From: Lacipirellulaceae bacterium
GTDB lineage: Bacteria; Planctomycetota; Planctomycetia; Pirellulales; Lacipirellulaceae
Assembly (NCBI GenBank): GCA_040218535.1
Contig: JAVJRG010000005.1
Span: 2,046,001-2,110,000, forward strand
Reading direction: 5' to 3'
DNA: 64,000 bases
The position numbers and the translations under genes were made by a program. A model generated the notes under the pieces. It ran no database searches. It saw only the letters and a list, made by a program, of their open reading frames with translations, and was not told where the DNA came from. Below are positions 18,188 through 25,795 of this stretch, in pieces; position 1 is the stretch's first letter, and the number at the start of each line of letters is the position of its first letter.

Positions 18188-18967
18188 TTAGGGTTTTAGG
18201 TTGTGGAATCCGCCATCGATCTCAAAATTCGCGCCGGTGACGAACGTCGCTTCATCCGAAGCCAAATACACGGCCAGCGAGGCGATCTCCTCGGGCTGGC
18301 CCATTCGTCCTAGAGGCTGAGTGGCGGAGAGATTCGCCAGCATCTCTGCTTCGTTGCCGGGATAGTTGTCTGCCAAAAACTTATCCACGAAGGGGGTATG
18401 AACCCGCGCCGGTGAAATGCAGTTGCAGCGGATGTTGTCATCAAGGTAATCACACGCCACGGAGCGTGACATCATCAGCACAGCCCCCTTGCTCATGGAA
18501 TACGCGAACCGATCGGGGATACCTACCGTCGAGGCGATCGAGCCCATGTTGACGATCGACCCACCGCCACTGCTTTTCAAATAGGGAATACTCACTTGTA
18601 GGCAATGGTAGACGCCCTTCACGTTGACCTGGTACAGCTTATCCAAGTCTTCCGGGCTGGTCTGTTCCACATTGCCGATGTGGGCGATGCCCGCATTGTT
18701 CACCAGCGTTGTCAGTCCGCCGAAATCCTTCGCGGCCTGAGCCAGCATTTCTTCGACACTCGCCATATTTGACACATCGCACTGGTAAGGCCGGGCTTCT
18801 CCGCCACTCTCACCAATCGCAGCAGCGACTTTCTCCGCGGCATTGCCGTCGAGGTCGAGTACCGCCACTCGAGCACCCTCGGATGCGAACCGCAGGCAGA
18901 TCGCTTCGCCAATGCCGGAGCCACCTCCCGTGACAACGGCGACTTTCTCAGTGAGTCGCTTACTCAT
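18188..18967 (-). CDS. SDR oxidoreductase, likely 2-keto-3-deoxy-L-sugar-acid 4-dehydrogenase
   Basis: A 259-residue classical short-chain dehydrogenase. TGGGSGIG near residue 14 is the nucleotide-binding turn; the Asp of LDLDGN after beta-2 suggests NAD+ rather than NADP+. NNAGIAHIG and the catalytic YSMSK follow, with Ser in GSIAS. By context it oxidises C4 of the 2-keto-3-deoxy acid, producing the diketo substrate for the FAH hydrolase encoded just downstream. SDR substrate calls from sequence alone are weak; the three-gene context is the main support. It lies 55 bases after the IclR gene on the same strand. Confidence 0.85.
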   Translation of the reverse strand: MSKRLTEKVAVVTGGGSGIGEAICLRFASEGARVAVLDLDGNAAEKVAAAIGESGGEARPYQCDVSNMASVEEMLAQAAKDFGGLTTLVNNAGIAHIGNVEQTSPEDLDKLYQVNVKGVYHCLQVSIPYLKSSGGGSIVNMGSIASTVGIPDRFAYSMSKGAVLMMSRSVACDYLDDNIRCNCISPARVHTPFVDKFLADNYPGNEAEMLANLSATQPLGRMGQPEEIASLAVYLASDEATFVTGANFEIDGGFHNLKP

Positions 18968-19021
18968 ACCTTGAAGGCTCCGAAAACACAGGTGAGTACT
19001 GCCTGATCATTTCTGCTTACC

Positions 19022-19843
19022 TTAGTTGGATGCCTGAAGTTTCTGGGAGAGTTTGCCTGCGGCTACCACAACCTCTTCTAACACGACATCGACCGGACGG
19101 CTGTGCTGAGATTGGGCCAGGTAGGGTACTGTGATTGCTGCTACGGCACAATCAGTATGGTCGAGGACCGGGGCCGATAGATCGGTCACGCCTCCGACGA
19201 ATTGACTCGCTCGCTTCTCATATCCGCGACGGCGAACTTGCTTCAGACGTCTCAGTAGGGCCGTCCTTTGTTGGTTATTGACGTTCTCTGCTGACGCTGC
19301 GATCCATTGCTTTTGTTTATCTTCGGGTTGAAACGCTAACAAAACCATCCCCGAGCCGGTCTTGGCAAGCGGGACTCGCATGCCAACGCGGACGGTATAG
19401 CTCAAAAACCCCGGTGCATCGACCTGGGACATGATTAGCAAGAAACCTTCGTCCGGCACACCCAGATGGCAAGATTGCTCAATCTGTTGAGCCAACCCTC
19501 GGAGGATCGGCATTGCTGTTTCGTGCAAGCGATGCGTCGGCGGGTATTGGTGAGCGAGTACGAACAGTTTTGCTGAGAGGCGATACCGATCGTCGGACGT
19601 TGCCTTCTGGACGTAGCCTCTCTTCAGCAGGCAGTTAAGCATGCGGTAAAGCTGGCTCAGACTTCGCCCTAAGTACTCAGCAATCTGCTGCTGAGTCAGT
19701 CCGGCTTCGTGCACTGCCAGCAATTCTAAGATGTCGAGACCTTTCTCCAGGGCAGGGACTTCGTAACTGGTCTTTGTTGTACGTTTCTTTGCCATGGATG
19801 CCGTAGTTTCTTGACTGGCCGCCCAACTTCCCATATCGTACAT
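19022..19843 (-). CDS. IclR-family transcriptional regulator
   Basis: A 273-residue regulator, or 257 if translation starts at the internal ATG at 19795 (MAKKRTTKTSYE). The N-terminal winged helix-turn-helix is at about 33-95 (LDILELLAVHEAGLTQQQI, then GRSLSQLYRMLNCLLKRGYV). The ligand-binding IclR effector domain fills the rest (GLAQQIEQSCHLGV, VRVGMRVPLAKTGSGMVLLA). It sits divergently from the dehydratase genes at 19936 and upstream of the SDR-FAH pair, so it probably controls both arms, with a sugar acid as effector by analogy to the Campylobacter jejuni fucose locus. Two palindromes in the divergent gap are candidate operators. Which start is used is unclear; neither has a strong ribosome site. 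Confidence 0.9.
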   Translation of the reverse strand: MYDMGSWAASQETTASMAKKRTTKTSYEVPALEKGLDILELLAVHEAGLTQQQIAEYLGRSLSQLYRMLNCLLKRGYVQKATSDDRYRLSAKLFVLAHQYPPTHRLHETAMPILRGLAQQIEQSCHLGVPDEGFLLIMSQVDAPGFLSYTVRVGMRVPLAKTGSGMVLLAFQPEDKQKQWIAASAENVNNQQRTALLRRLKQVRRRGYEKRASQFVGGVTDLSAPVLDHTDCAVAAITVPYLAQSQHSRPVDVVLEEVVVAAGKLSQKLQASN

Positions 19844-19856
19844 CCATGAAAGTTAT

Positions 19857-19870
19857 TTTCACAGGTGAAA
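19857..19870. promoter_or_regulatory. Candidate IclR operator 1
   Basis: Palindrome TTTCAC-AG-GTGAAA in the short gap between the divergent IclR gene and the SAF-domain gene. It shares the TTTCAC half-site with a second palindrome 34 bases away. Location and symmetry suggest an operator; binding is inferred. Confidence 0.5.
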
Positions 19871-19892
19871 TATCAGCCGAATGGCCTTTTTT

Positions 19893-19903
19893 CACCTCAG
19901 GTG
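19893..19903. promoter_or_regulatory. Candidate IclR operator 2
   Basis: Palindrome CACCT-C-AGGTG, preceded by TTTT so that it again contains TTTCAC. Its centre is about 34 bases, a little over three helical turns, from the first palindrome, and it lies 33 bases before the ATG of the SAF-domain gene. Confidence 0.45.
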
Positions 19904-19935
19904 TGCGTGCCATTGAAATCACGTGAGGAAAGACC

Positions 19936-20232
19936 ATGACTCATGGTGAGACTTCCCAGGTGCGATTACTGCGGATCAACCCTGCAGATAACGTGGCGGT
20001 CGCCGTCCTGCCGCTAGCAGCAGGATATCAAGCAACCTTTGATGGAAGTCGAGTGACGGTCCGAGAAGATGTAAATCTAGGAGCAAAGATCGCTCTAGCG
20101 GACATCGGCTCTGGTCAGAAGGTCATCAAATTCGGCGAGCCCATTGGCTCGGCAAGTACCGAAATCGCGGCCGGCGATTACGTGCATACCCATAACCTGC
20201 AAAGCGACTACATCCCGACTGCGAGCCACTGA
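19936..20232 (+). CDS. SAF-domain protein, UxaA-type dehydratase small subunit
   Basis: A 98-residue protein corresponding to the N-terminal SAF domain of altronate/galactarate-type dehydratases (RLLRINPADNVAVAVLPL, DVNLGAKIALADI, KVIKFGEPIGSA, GDYVHTHNL). In UxaA this domain precedes the catalytic part in one chain; here, as in several organisms including the C. jejuni fucose locus, it is a separate small gene directly before the large piece. GAGGAAAGACC gives a strong ribosome site. The stop is six bases before the next ATG, so translation is probably coupled. It should form the dehydratase complex that makes 2-keto-3-deoxy acids. Confidence 0.88.
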   Translation: MTHGETSQVRLLRINPADNVAVAVLPLAAGYQATFDGSRVTVREDVNLGAKIALADIGSGQKVIKFGEPIGSASTEIAAGDYVHTHNLQSDYIPTASH

Positions 20233-20238
20233 GAAACG

Positions 20239-21433
20239 ATGCAAGGCTACCTCCGACAAGATGGACGAAAAGGCATCCGCAATGTCGTCGCGGTCGTTTA
20301 TCTCGTCGAATGCGCTCATCATGTAGCGCGTGAAGTGACTTTGCCGTTTCGGGAACAAGGCGCTCACCTGATCGGCTTCCCCGGGTGCTATCCCAATGCC
20401 TACGCCCAGAAGATGATTAGCCAGCTCTGCACCCATCCTAATGTCGGAGCCGTACTGGCTGTTTCGCTGGGGTGCGAAAGCTTTAACCGCAGCCGAACTG
20501 GCCGCCACAGTCGAAGCTTCAGGACGGCCAGTGGAAACCCTCGTCATTCAAGAGACGGGCGGCACCCGATCGACCATTGAGCAAGGTCGCGAATGTGTGC
20601 AGCGGATGCTTAAGCAACTAGAGCAGACTCCACGCGTCGAACTGACGGTCGCCGACCTCGTCGTGGGAACTATCTGCGGCGGGTCCGACGCCACCAGCGG
20701 AATCACAGCCAATCCGGCCATCGGAATGGCATTCGATCAGCTTGTTCAGGAAGGAGCCGCTTGCATTTTCGAAGAGACGGGGGAACTCGTCGGCTGCGAA
20801 TCGCACCTCGCCCGTCGTGCCGCGACAGCCGAGCTGGCGACTGAACTGACCGCCTCGGTTGAGAAAGCCCGCCGTTACTATCAGACCCTAGGGCACGGCA
20901 GTTTCGCTTCGGGCAACGCCGTCGGCGAGTTGACCACCCAGGAAGAGAAATCGATGGGCGCCTACGCCAAGAGCGGCACCTCAACGATCCACGGACTACT
21001 CAAGCCTGGCGACTTGCCCAGTCGGAGCGGCTTGTACTTGCTGGATGTCGTCCCTGACGGCGAAGTCCGCTTCGGCTTCCCCAACATCAACGACAACGCA
21101 GAAATCGGCGAACTAATCGCTTGCGGAGCGCACGTCATCCTGTTTGCCACCGGACGCGGCTCCGTCGTCGGCTCGGCGATTTCCCCCGTGATCAAGATCT
21201 GCGGCAACCCTCAGACCTACCACCGACTCGAAGAAGACATGGACATCAATGCCGGCGCGGTTTTAGAAGGCAAGGCAGACATCGCCCAAGTCGGCCGAGA
21301 AATCTACGACTGCGTACTGGAAACTGCCGCTGGCCACGCAACGGCTTCAGAAGCGCTCGGCCACCAAGAATTTATCATGACATACAAGCAATTCGAGCCG
21401 CTCGGGCCGAGTTGCTTGCCGGTGGTGAGTTAG
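20239..21433 (+). pseudogene. UxaA-type dehydratase large subunit, interrupted by a one-base frameshift
   Basis: The large part of an altronate-dehydratase-family enzyme in two frames. Frame one from 20239 gives [20 protein letters not shown] and, to about 20495, the typical [18 protein letters not shown]. The other frame continues with [56 protein letters not shown] and CGNPQTYHRLEEDMDINAG to the stop at 21433. Removing one A at 20496-20497 (CGAACTG to CGACTG) joins the frames without loss, giving about 397 residues, which is normal for the family. Either the gene is a recent pseudogene, the base is a sequencing error, or the ribosome shifts here. The rest of the coding sequence is undamaged, so decay is at most very recent. 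Role: dehydration of a C6 or 6-deoxy aldonate. Confidence 0.85.
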
Positions 21434-21474
21434 TGGCACATTCTCTACTGAGCTGACAAAGCGGATTGGTAACC

Positions 21475-21846
21475 TCAATTCGCTGTCGCGACGTCCGTAT
21501 GGTGAACGGTCCCATCCACACCATGAAATCTTGCCGTTAGCGTTGGAACTGAGTTAACTCTCTCAACAGTCACTGAGAGAAATCCACCCTTCACACGAAG
21601 GAAACGGTGGTACTCTGCAACGAAGTCTTCTTTACTCCAACCTCCTGCATGTTTGTTGGAAGCCGGGCCGCAGCTATACTCGCGCGTCTTTGTCTTCGGA
21701 TCGACGGACATATATTGCCAATGCCTGTTGCTAAAGACGACGACAGCGTTCACTTGAGACCCCAGAAACGCGCGTAACTCATCCCCCTCATGCTGAAAAG
21801 CCGCATTCGCATGGTTCTCGGCCTTCTTTGAGCGATCGGGCCACAT
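21475..21846 (-). pseudogene. C-terminal fragment of a PhoD-like alkaline phosphatase
   Basis: A 123-codon frame that reads like the last quarter of a PhoD-family metallophosphatase (SKKAENHANAAFQHEGDE, NRHWQYMSVDPKTKTREYSC, GPASNKHAGGW, FLRVKGGFLSVTVERV). The catalytic N-terminal domain is absent: in-frame stops lie at about 21886 and further up. The fragment lies just beyond the 3' end of tRNA-Ser, a common recombination point. It has no obvious ribosome site. I regard it as a remnant of a larger gene lost by deletion or integration; a small functional protein is unlikely. Confidence 0.6.
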
Positions 21847-21930
21847 GCCAAAAAGAGTTGCCGGCAGGCGGTTCGCTTGCGGCTACGGCGATATGAAGAG
21901 AACCTACGAGATCATAAAGAATCTCGCGAG

Positions 21931-22012
21931 CGGAGGGCATGGGACTCGAACCCACAACCGGTTGCCCGGCACCTCAATTCCAATGAGGCCGCTAGCCATT
22001 CGCTTACCCTCC
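21931..22012 (-). tRNA. tRNA-Ser(GGA)
   Basis: An 82-base class II tRNA. The acceptor pairs GGAGGGT with GCCCTCC, and the discriminator base is G. The anticodon stem CCTCA/TGAGG encloses TTGGAAT, giving anticodon GGA (serine, UCC/UCU). A long variable arm CCGG-GCAA-CCGG is typical of serine tRNAs, and the T arm is GTGGG-TTCGAGT-CCCAT. No CCA is encoded. It reads with the acyltransferase and rho genes upstream on the same strand. Confidence 0.95.
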
Positions 22013-22066
22013 GAAGGGCGACCACCAAACAGTGGCCTGGCAATTCATTATTTTAAGTCGTTTTAC

Positions 22067-23215
22067 CTACTTCGCAACGGGAGTCTTGCCGGTGAATTGT
22101 CGACTTCGGAAGAGCCTCAACAGCGGTTGCTCGACCAAAAGGTGTCCCAGGGCTGCCACCAGCCCGCAGCAAGCGAGGCAAACTAGCGTCCACGCGAAAC
22201 GGGTCGCGGGGGTCATCTCGGGAGAGAGCCCGCTTTGCAGTTTGGCAACCAAAGCAATGACATACACGTGCGACAGATACAACGAGTACGAAGCATTCCC
22301 CCAAAACGCCAATCCATCCCAAAGACCCTGGCCCGGCAGCCGCGGCCAACGGCCCAACTGCTCCAGCCCCACCGCACCCGCCACGACCAGCGCTGCCGCG
22401 GTTCCGTAGACCGACACACGCAACAAACCGTACTGGGATTCGTCCGGGTAATAATTCCCAACGAAGTAACCGACCAGCAACAGCAAAGCCGCTCCAACCC
22501 ACAAGCTAACCGCGGGCAAACAATGCTTTCGCTCACACGCATACCAACCGATCAGGCACCCAGCGAGAAACTCCAGCGTGAGCGGCGAAGCAAAAATCGG
22601 CAAACTCAAGTTGCCGCGGAGTGAATGAAAATCAGGCTGGTCGTAATGAAAGAAAAAGATGAGCGTCACCGCGCCCCAAAGCAGTAGGTCAGCGCGAACT
22701 GCTTTCTTGGAAAACGGCAATAAAGCCGCGAAGACCAAATAAAAGTACATCTCGAAAACAAGCGTCCAACCAACGGCAACGGCGGGGAAGTCTTGCTGCG
22801 GCCACAACACGAGCGACTTCACGAGATTCGCCCCGACAAACTTGTCGCGCACTGCCAGCGAAGGAACCAACCAGGCAGCCGTCAACACGGCAAACGTCGT
22901 GAACCAATACAGCGGATAAACCCGCGTCGCTCGCCGCCAGAGGAAGCGGGGCACTTCTGCCGCGTTACCGAAACGGTGGTAACAGGTGACCATCATCACC
23001 ACGCCGCTGATCACAAAGAACAGATCAACCCCGGAGAAGCCAATGACTCGATAGAAGTGCAACCAATTGGCCTGACCCTCGACGATCGACCAACGCTCGT
23101 CGGGAGTTTCCGCCAGGTGATACAGAACTACCAGCCAAGCGGCAAAAGCTCGCAAGGCCTGAATGCTCTCAAGCTGAAACGGCGGGGACGAATTAGCAGG
23201 CGTGACGGTACTCAC
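22067..23215 (-). CDS. Acyltransferase-3 family membrane protein
   Basis: A 382-residue multi-pass membrane protein of the OafA/YrhL acyltransferase-3 family. ALRAFAAWLVVLYHL near residue 22 opens the first helix and contains the conserved His; FSGVDLFFVISGVVMM and FLWRRATRVYPLYW are the next family signatures. About ten membrane segments follow. Such proteins O-acylate surface polysaccharides, lipids or peptidoglycan at the cytoplasmic membrane; the acceptor here is unknown. It begins 39 bases after rho ends and precedes tRNA-Ser on the same strand. Confidence 0.9.
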   Translation of the reverse strand: MSTVTPANSSPPFQLESIQALRAFAAWLVVLYHLAETPDERWSIVEGQANWLHFYRVIGFSGVDLFFVISGVVMMVTCYHRFGNAAEVPRFLWRRATRVYPLYWFTTFAVLTAAWLVPSLAVRDKFVGANLVKSLVLWPQQDFPAVAVGWTLVFEMYFYLVFAALLPFSKKAVRADLLLWGAVTLIFFFHYDQPDFHSLRGNLSLPIFASPLTLEFLAGCLIGWYACERKHCLPAVSLWVGAALLLLVGYFVGNYYPDESQYGLLRVSVYGTAAALVVAGAVGLEQLGRWPRLPGQGLWDGLAFWGNASYSLYLSHVYVIALVAKLQSGLSPEMTPATRFAWTLVCLACCGLVAALGHLLVEQPLLRLFRSRQFTGKTPVAK

Positions 23216-23254
23216 GGAAACGCTCGAAACCCGTCGAATTCAAAGCCAATCAAA

Positions 23255-24532
23255 TCAGTCAGCCGTCGTTTGAAGCAACGAAATGAACTCTTCGTTCGAA
23301 TTGAACTTGCCGAGTTTCGTCGTGAGCTGCTCCATGGCATCCACGTGGTGCATCGAAGAGAGCGTCCGTCTGAGCATGGTAGCCGCTCGCAGAGTCTCTG
23401 GCTCCAGCAGCTTCTCCTCGCGGCGAGTTCCCGATTGCTCGATGTCCATGGCTGGCCAAATCCGACGGTCGGACAGTTTACGATCCAACACCAGTTCCAT
23501 GTTGCCCGTGCCTTTGAACTCTTGGAAGATCAAGTCGTCCATGCGGCTGCCGGTTTCGATCAACGCTGTGCCGACGATCGTCAGCGATCCGCCTTCTTCA
23601 AACGCACGAGCCGTAGCGAACAACTTTTTCGGCACGTCCATCGCTTTGATGTCGACACCGCCGCTCATTGTGCGACCGGTGTTGCCGACGTATTTGTTGA
23701 ACGCTCGTGCCAACCGGGTGATCGAATCCATCAGCATGAACACGTCCTTGCCCATTTCCGAAAGACGCTGGCAACGGGCAACCGTTAGCTGGGCGAGGCG
23801 AACATGATTCTCGACATCGTTGTCCAAGCTGCTCGCGAAAACCTCGCCGCGGACGTTCCGACGCATGTCGGTCACTTCCTCGGGGCGCTCGTCAATCAGC
23901 ATGACCACCATCGTCACTTCGGGATGGTTTTCCGAAATCGCTTGGCTGATCTGCTGCATGAGCACCGTCTTACCAGTCCGCGGCGGAGCGACAATCAGTG
24001 CCCGCTGGCCTTTACCGAGCGGAGCGAGCAGGTCGATAATCCGTGTGCTGATTGGTTCAGCACCTGTTTCCAACCGCAGCCACTCTTCGGGCGTGATCGG
24101 CGTGAGTTCGTCAAACGACTTGATGTTGACGTATTCTTCGGGTGCCATGCCGTCGACATCCAGCAGCTCACGAAGTCGCGGGCCCTGCTGCTTGCGGTGG
24201 TGCTGGACCATACCGCTGAGCAAGAGCCCTTCGCGAAGCCCAAACTTCTCAATCATCGTGCCGGGCACGAACGGATCCGTTCGCTCGCGGGTGAAATTAG
24301 TTGCCGGGTCGCGGAGGAAGCCGTACCCGTTGGGGTGCATCTCAAGCACGCCGGAACCTGCGGTCAAAGGCAATGGTTCGCCGTTATCGGGATAGTCGTC
24401 GCGTCGCGAATCGCGGTTGTTATTGCGCCGACGGTTACCGCCACGTCCGCCACGTTTCTGGTTGCGGCCACCGCCATTATTGTTGTTATTTCGTCCGCGG
24501 TAACGACCGCCAGACCGCTGCTTCTTTGCCAT
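23255..24532 (-). CDS. rho: Transcription termination factor Rho
   Basis: A 425-residue Rho hexameric RNA helicase. The N-terminal 55 residues are an Arg/Gly/Asn-rich disordered extension (GGRYRGRNNNNNGGGRNQKR), seen in planctomycete and some other Rho proteins in place of the usual N-terminal domain. The cold-shock-like RNA-binding domain contains GVLEMHPNGYGFLRDP. The ATPase core has Walker A APPRTGKT near residue 190, MLIDERPEEVTDM, the Q-loop/R-loop region LMDSITRLARAFN, and SLTIVGTALIETGSRMDDL. It ends ordinary transcripts genome-wide. Rho genes are often autoregulated through their leader, and a 1.26 kb non-coding stretch precedes this one. Confidence 0.97.
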   Translation of the reverse strand: MAKKQRSGGRYRGRNNNNNGGGRNQKRGGRGGNRRRNNNRDSRRDDYPDNGEPLPLTAGSGVLEMHPNGYGFLRDPATNFTRERTDPFVPGTMIEKFGLREGLLLSGMVQHHRKQQGPRLRELLDVDGMAPEEYVNIKSFDELTPITPEEWLRLETGAEPISTRIIDLLAPLGKGQRALIVAPPRTGKTVLMQQISQAISENHPEVTMVVMLIDERPEEVTDMRRNVRGEVFASSLDNDVENHVRLAQLTVARCQRLSEMGKDVFMLMDSITRLARAFNKYVGNTGRTMSGGVDIKAMDVPKKLFATARAFEEGGSLTIVGTALIETGSRMDDLIFQEFKGTGNMELVLDRKLSDRRIWPAMDIEQSGTRREEKLLEPETLRAATMLRRTLSSMHHVDAMEQLTTKLGKFNSNEEFISLLQTTAD

Positions 24533-25795
24533 ACGAAAACTCTATTTGATTCCTAACGAGACTTCTAAAAGTGATTTCACTCTAGGCATGCCGAGAGAAA
24601 ACCGTTGCACAAACTGACCTTAGCGGGCCTTCTTGATTTGATTCGAGACAACGTGCCGCCGAGGCATAAGCTCGATCCGAACTACAGACCATCATCCTCG
24701 TGCTTGAACTGAACGTGCCAGCCGAGATCTTCGACCTCCATGTTCTTGCTCTTTTCTCCAGCAAACAAAGCCGGTGGAACGAGCAAGTGACTACAAACAT
24801 CCCTTCCTTGAGCCACTCCTACGAGAGTTGGCACACCAGCAGCTACCCTTCAACGGGTGAATCTGTGGATTTTGTTACTGCCGACTTTGCTGGCTCTGCC
24901 GATGGCGAGAACAAGCAAGATCGAGTCGACATCTCCCAGAACGAGCAGGTGCGTAGAACAATGATGCCCTTACTTCAGTTGCTCGGTTCCAATGAATTTA
25001 TTCCTGCAGCCAATGGTGATGGCTGAGAAAGCCGCCCTTTGTTCATGCTAACAACTACCCAACAAATTTGTTGCCAGCACAGGCGAAAAAACGTTTTTGA
25101 TCAGAGTCATCTCTGCTCACGGCCAAGGCCCAAGCGAAAGGTCATTTGTCTCATTCCGAACGTGACATCACGAAAGTTGGATGTGAGTTGGAAAGCTTCT
25201 GACTTCCTTCCCTAACGTGCGAAACCGCTCTCGGGGAGTAGTACCGTGTGACAGGATCGAGAGCTAAATCGCTCTCAACAATTGCCTCGCCCAGAACTAC
25301 TGCCCGCGACACAAACAGGTGTCTTGGCAAACACGAAAGAGCCCTGATTGGCTGTGAAGAACTCGGTGCGAAGCACTGAGGTTTTGAACTACGCGGTAAT
25401 ATTAGTTATGCCAGCACTTATGTCAAGCGAATCCCGCAAAACAACGGGTTTTTCGCGGTTCGAACTCGCGAATCCGAGCAGAGTAAGAGAATACCTCAAT
25501 ATCGGTGGGGCCTATGTGAAATGGCTAGATCTCGCCAAGACTACCCAAGCCGGGCTGTGGTGGCTACCAAGTATCGCTGTAAACCCAATCAAGTTAATGC
25601 CTTAAGGAGAGCATCACGAACCTGCGGGATTCGCCCGTAAGTGATGGAAAGATGTCGAGATCGACGATCTCAGAAATCGGCAAATTTTACCCAAAGCCCC
25701 CAAGGATAATAATCCGATAACTCTCTGGACGGCGTCATTCCGTCGACGAAGGCGGATGCTCCTCTCCTAAACTCAAAAACGCGAATGGAATCGCA
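24533..25795. other. Long gene-free region between divergent rho and thioredoxin-like genes
   Basis: About 1.26 kb. Short open frames exist (for example 24700-25026 plus and 25348-25605 plus), but none has a ribosome site, a family-like sequence or protein-like composition. I recognise no tmRNA, RNase P, SRP or 6S signature. The rho leader and promoter should lie at the left end and the thioredoxin promoter at the right end. A perfect palindrome at 25657-25671 is the only clear symmetric element. Confidence 0.6.
25657..25671. repeat. Perfect 7-bp palindrome in long intergenic region
   Basis: GAGATCG-A-CGATCTC, 125 bases before the ATG of the thioredoxin-like gene. The one-base centre suits a DNA-binding site better than an RNA hairpin; no protein can be assigned. 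Confidence 0.4.

Noticed and set aside
21475-22012. Genomic island or prophage remnant at tRNA-Ser
   Set aside because: No integrase, direct repeat or phage gene was found; only a truncated phosphatase fragment supports recombination, so no mobile element is annotated.
23255-24532. Asn/Gly/Arg-rich start of Rho as a sign of a wrong start
   Set aside because: Such disordered Arg/Gly-rich extensions are known in Rho of several phyla, and the ATG is followed by a continuous, plausible frame.
24700-25026. 108-codon frame in the gap next to rho
   Set aside because: No ribosome site, no recognisable domain and no codon pattern like the neighbours; listed only as part of the gap.
25348-25605. 85-codon frame in the same gap
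   Set aside because: Same reasons; neither strand gives a protein-like sequence.
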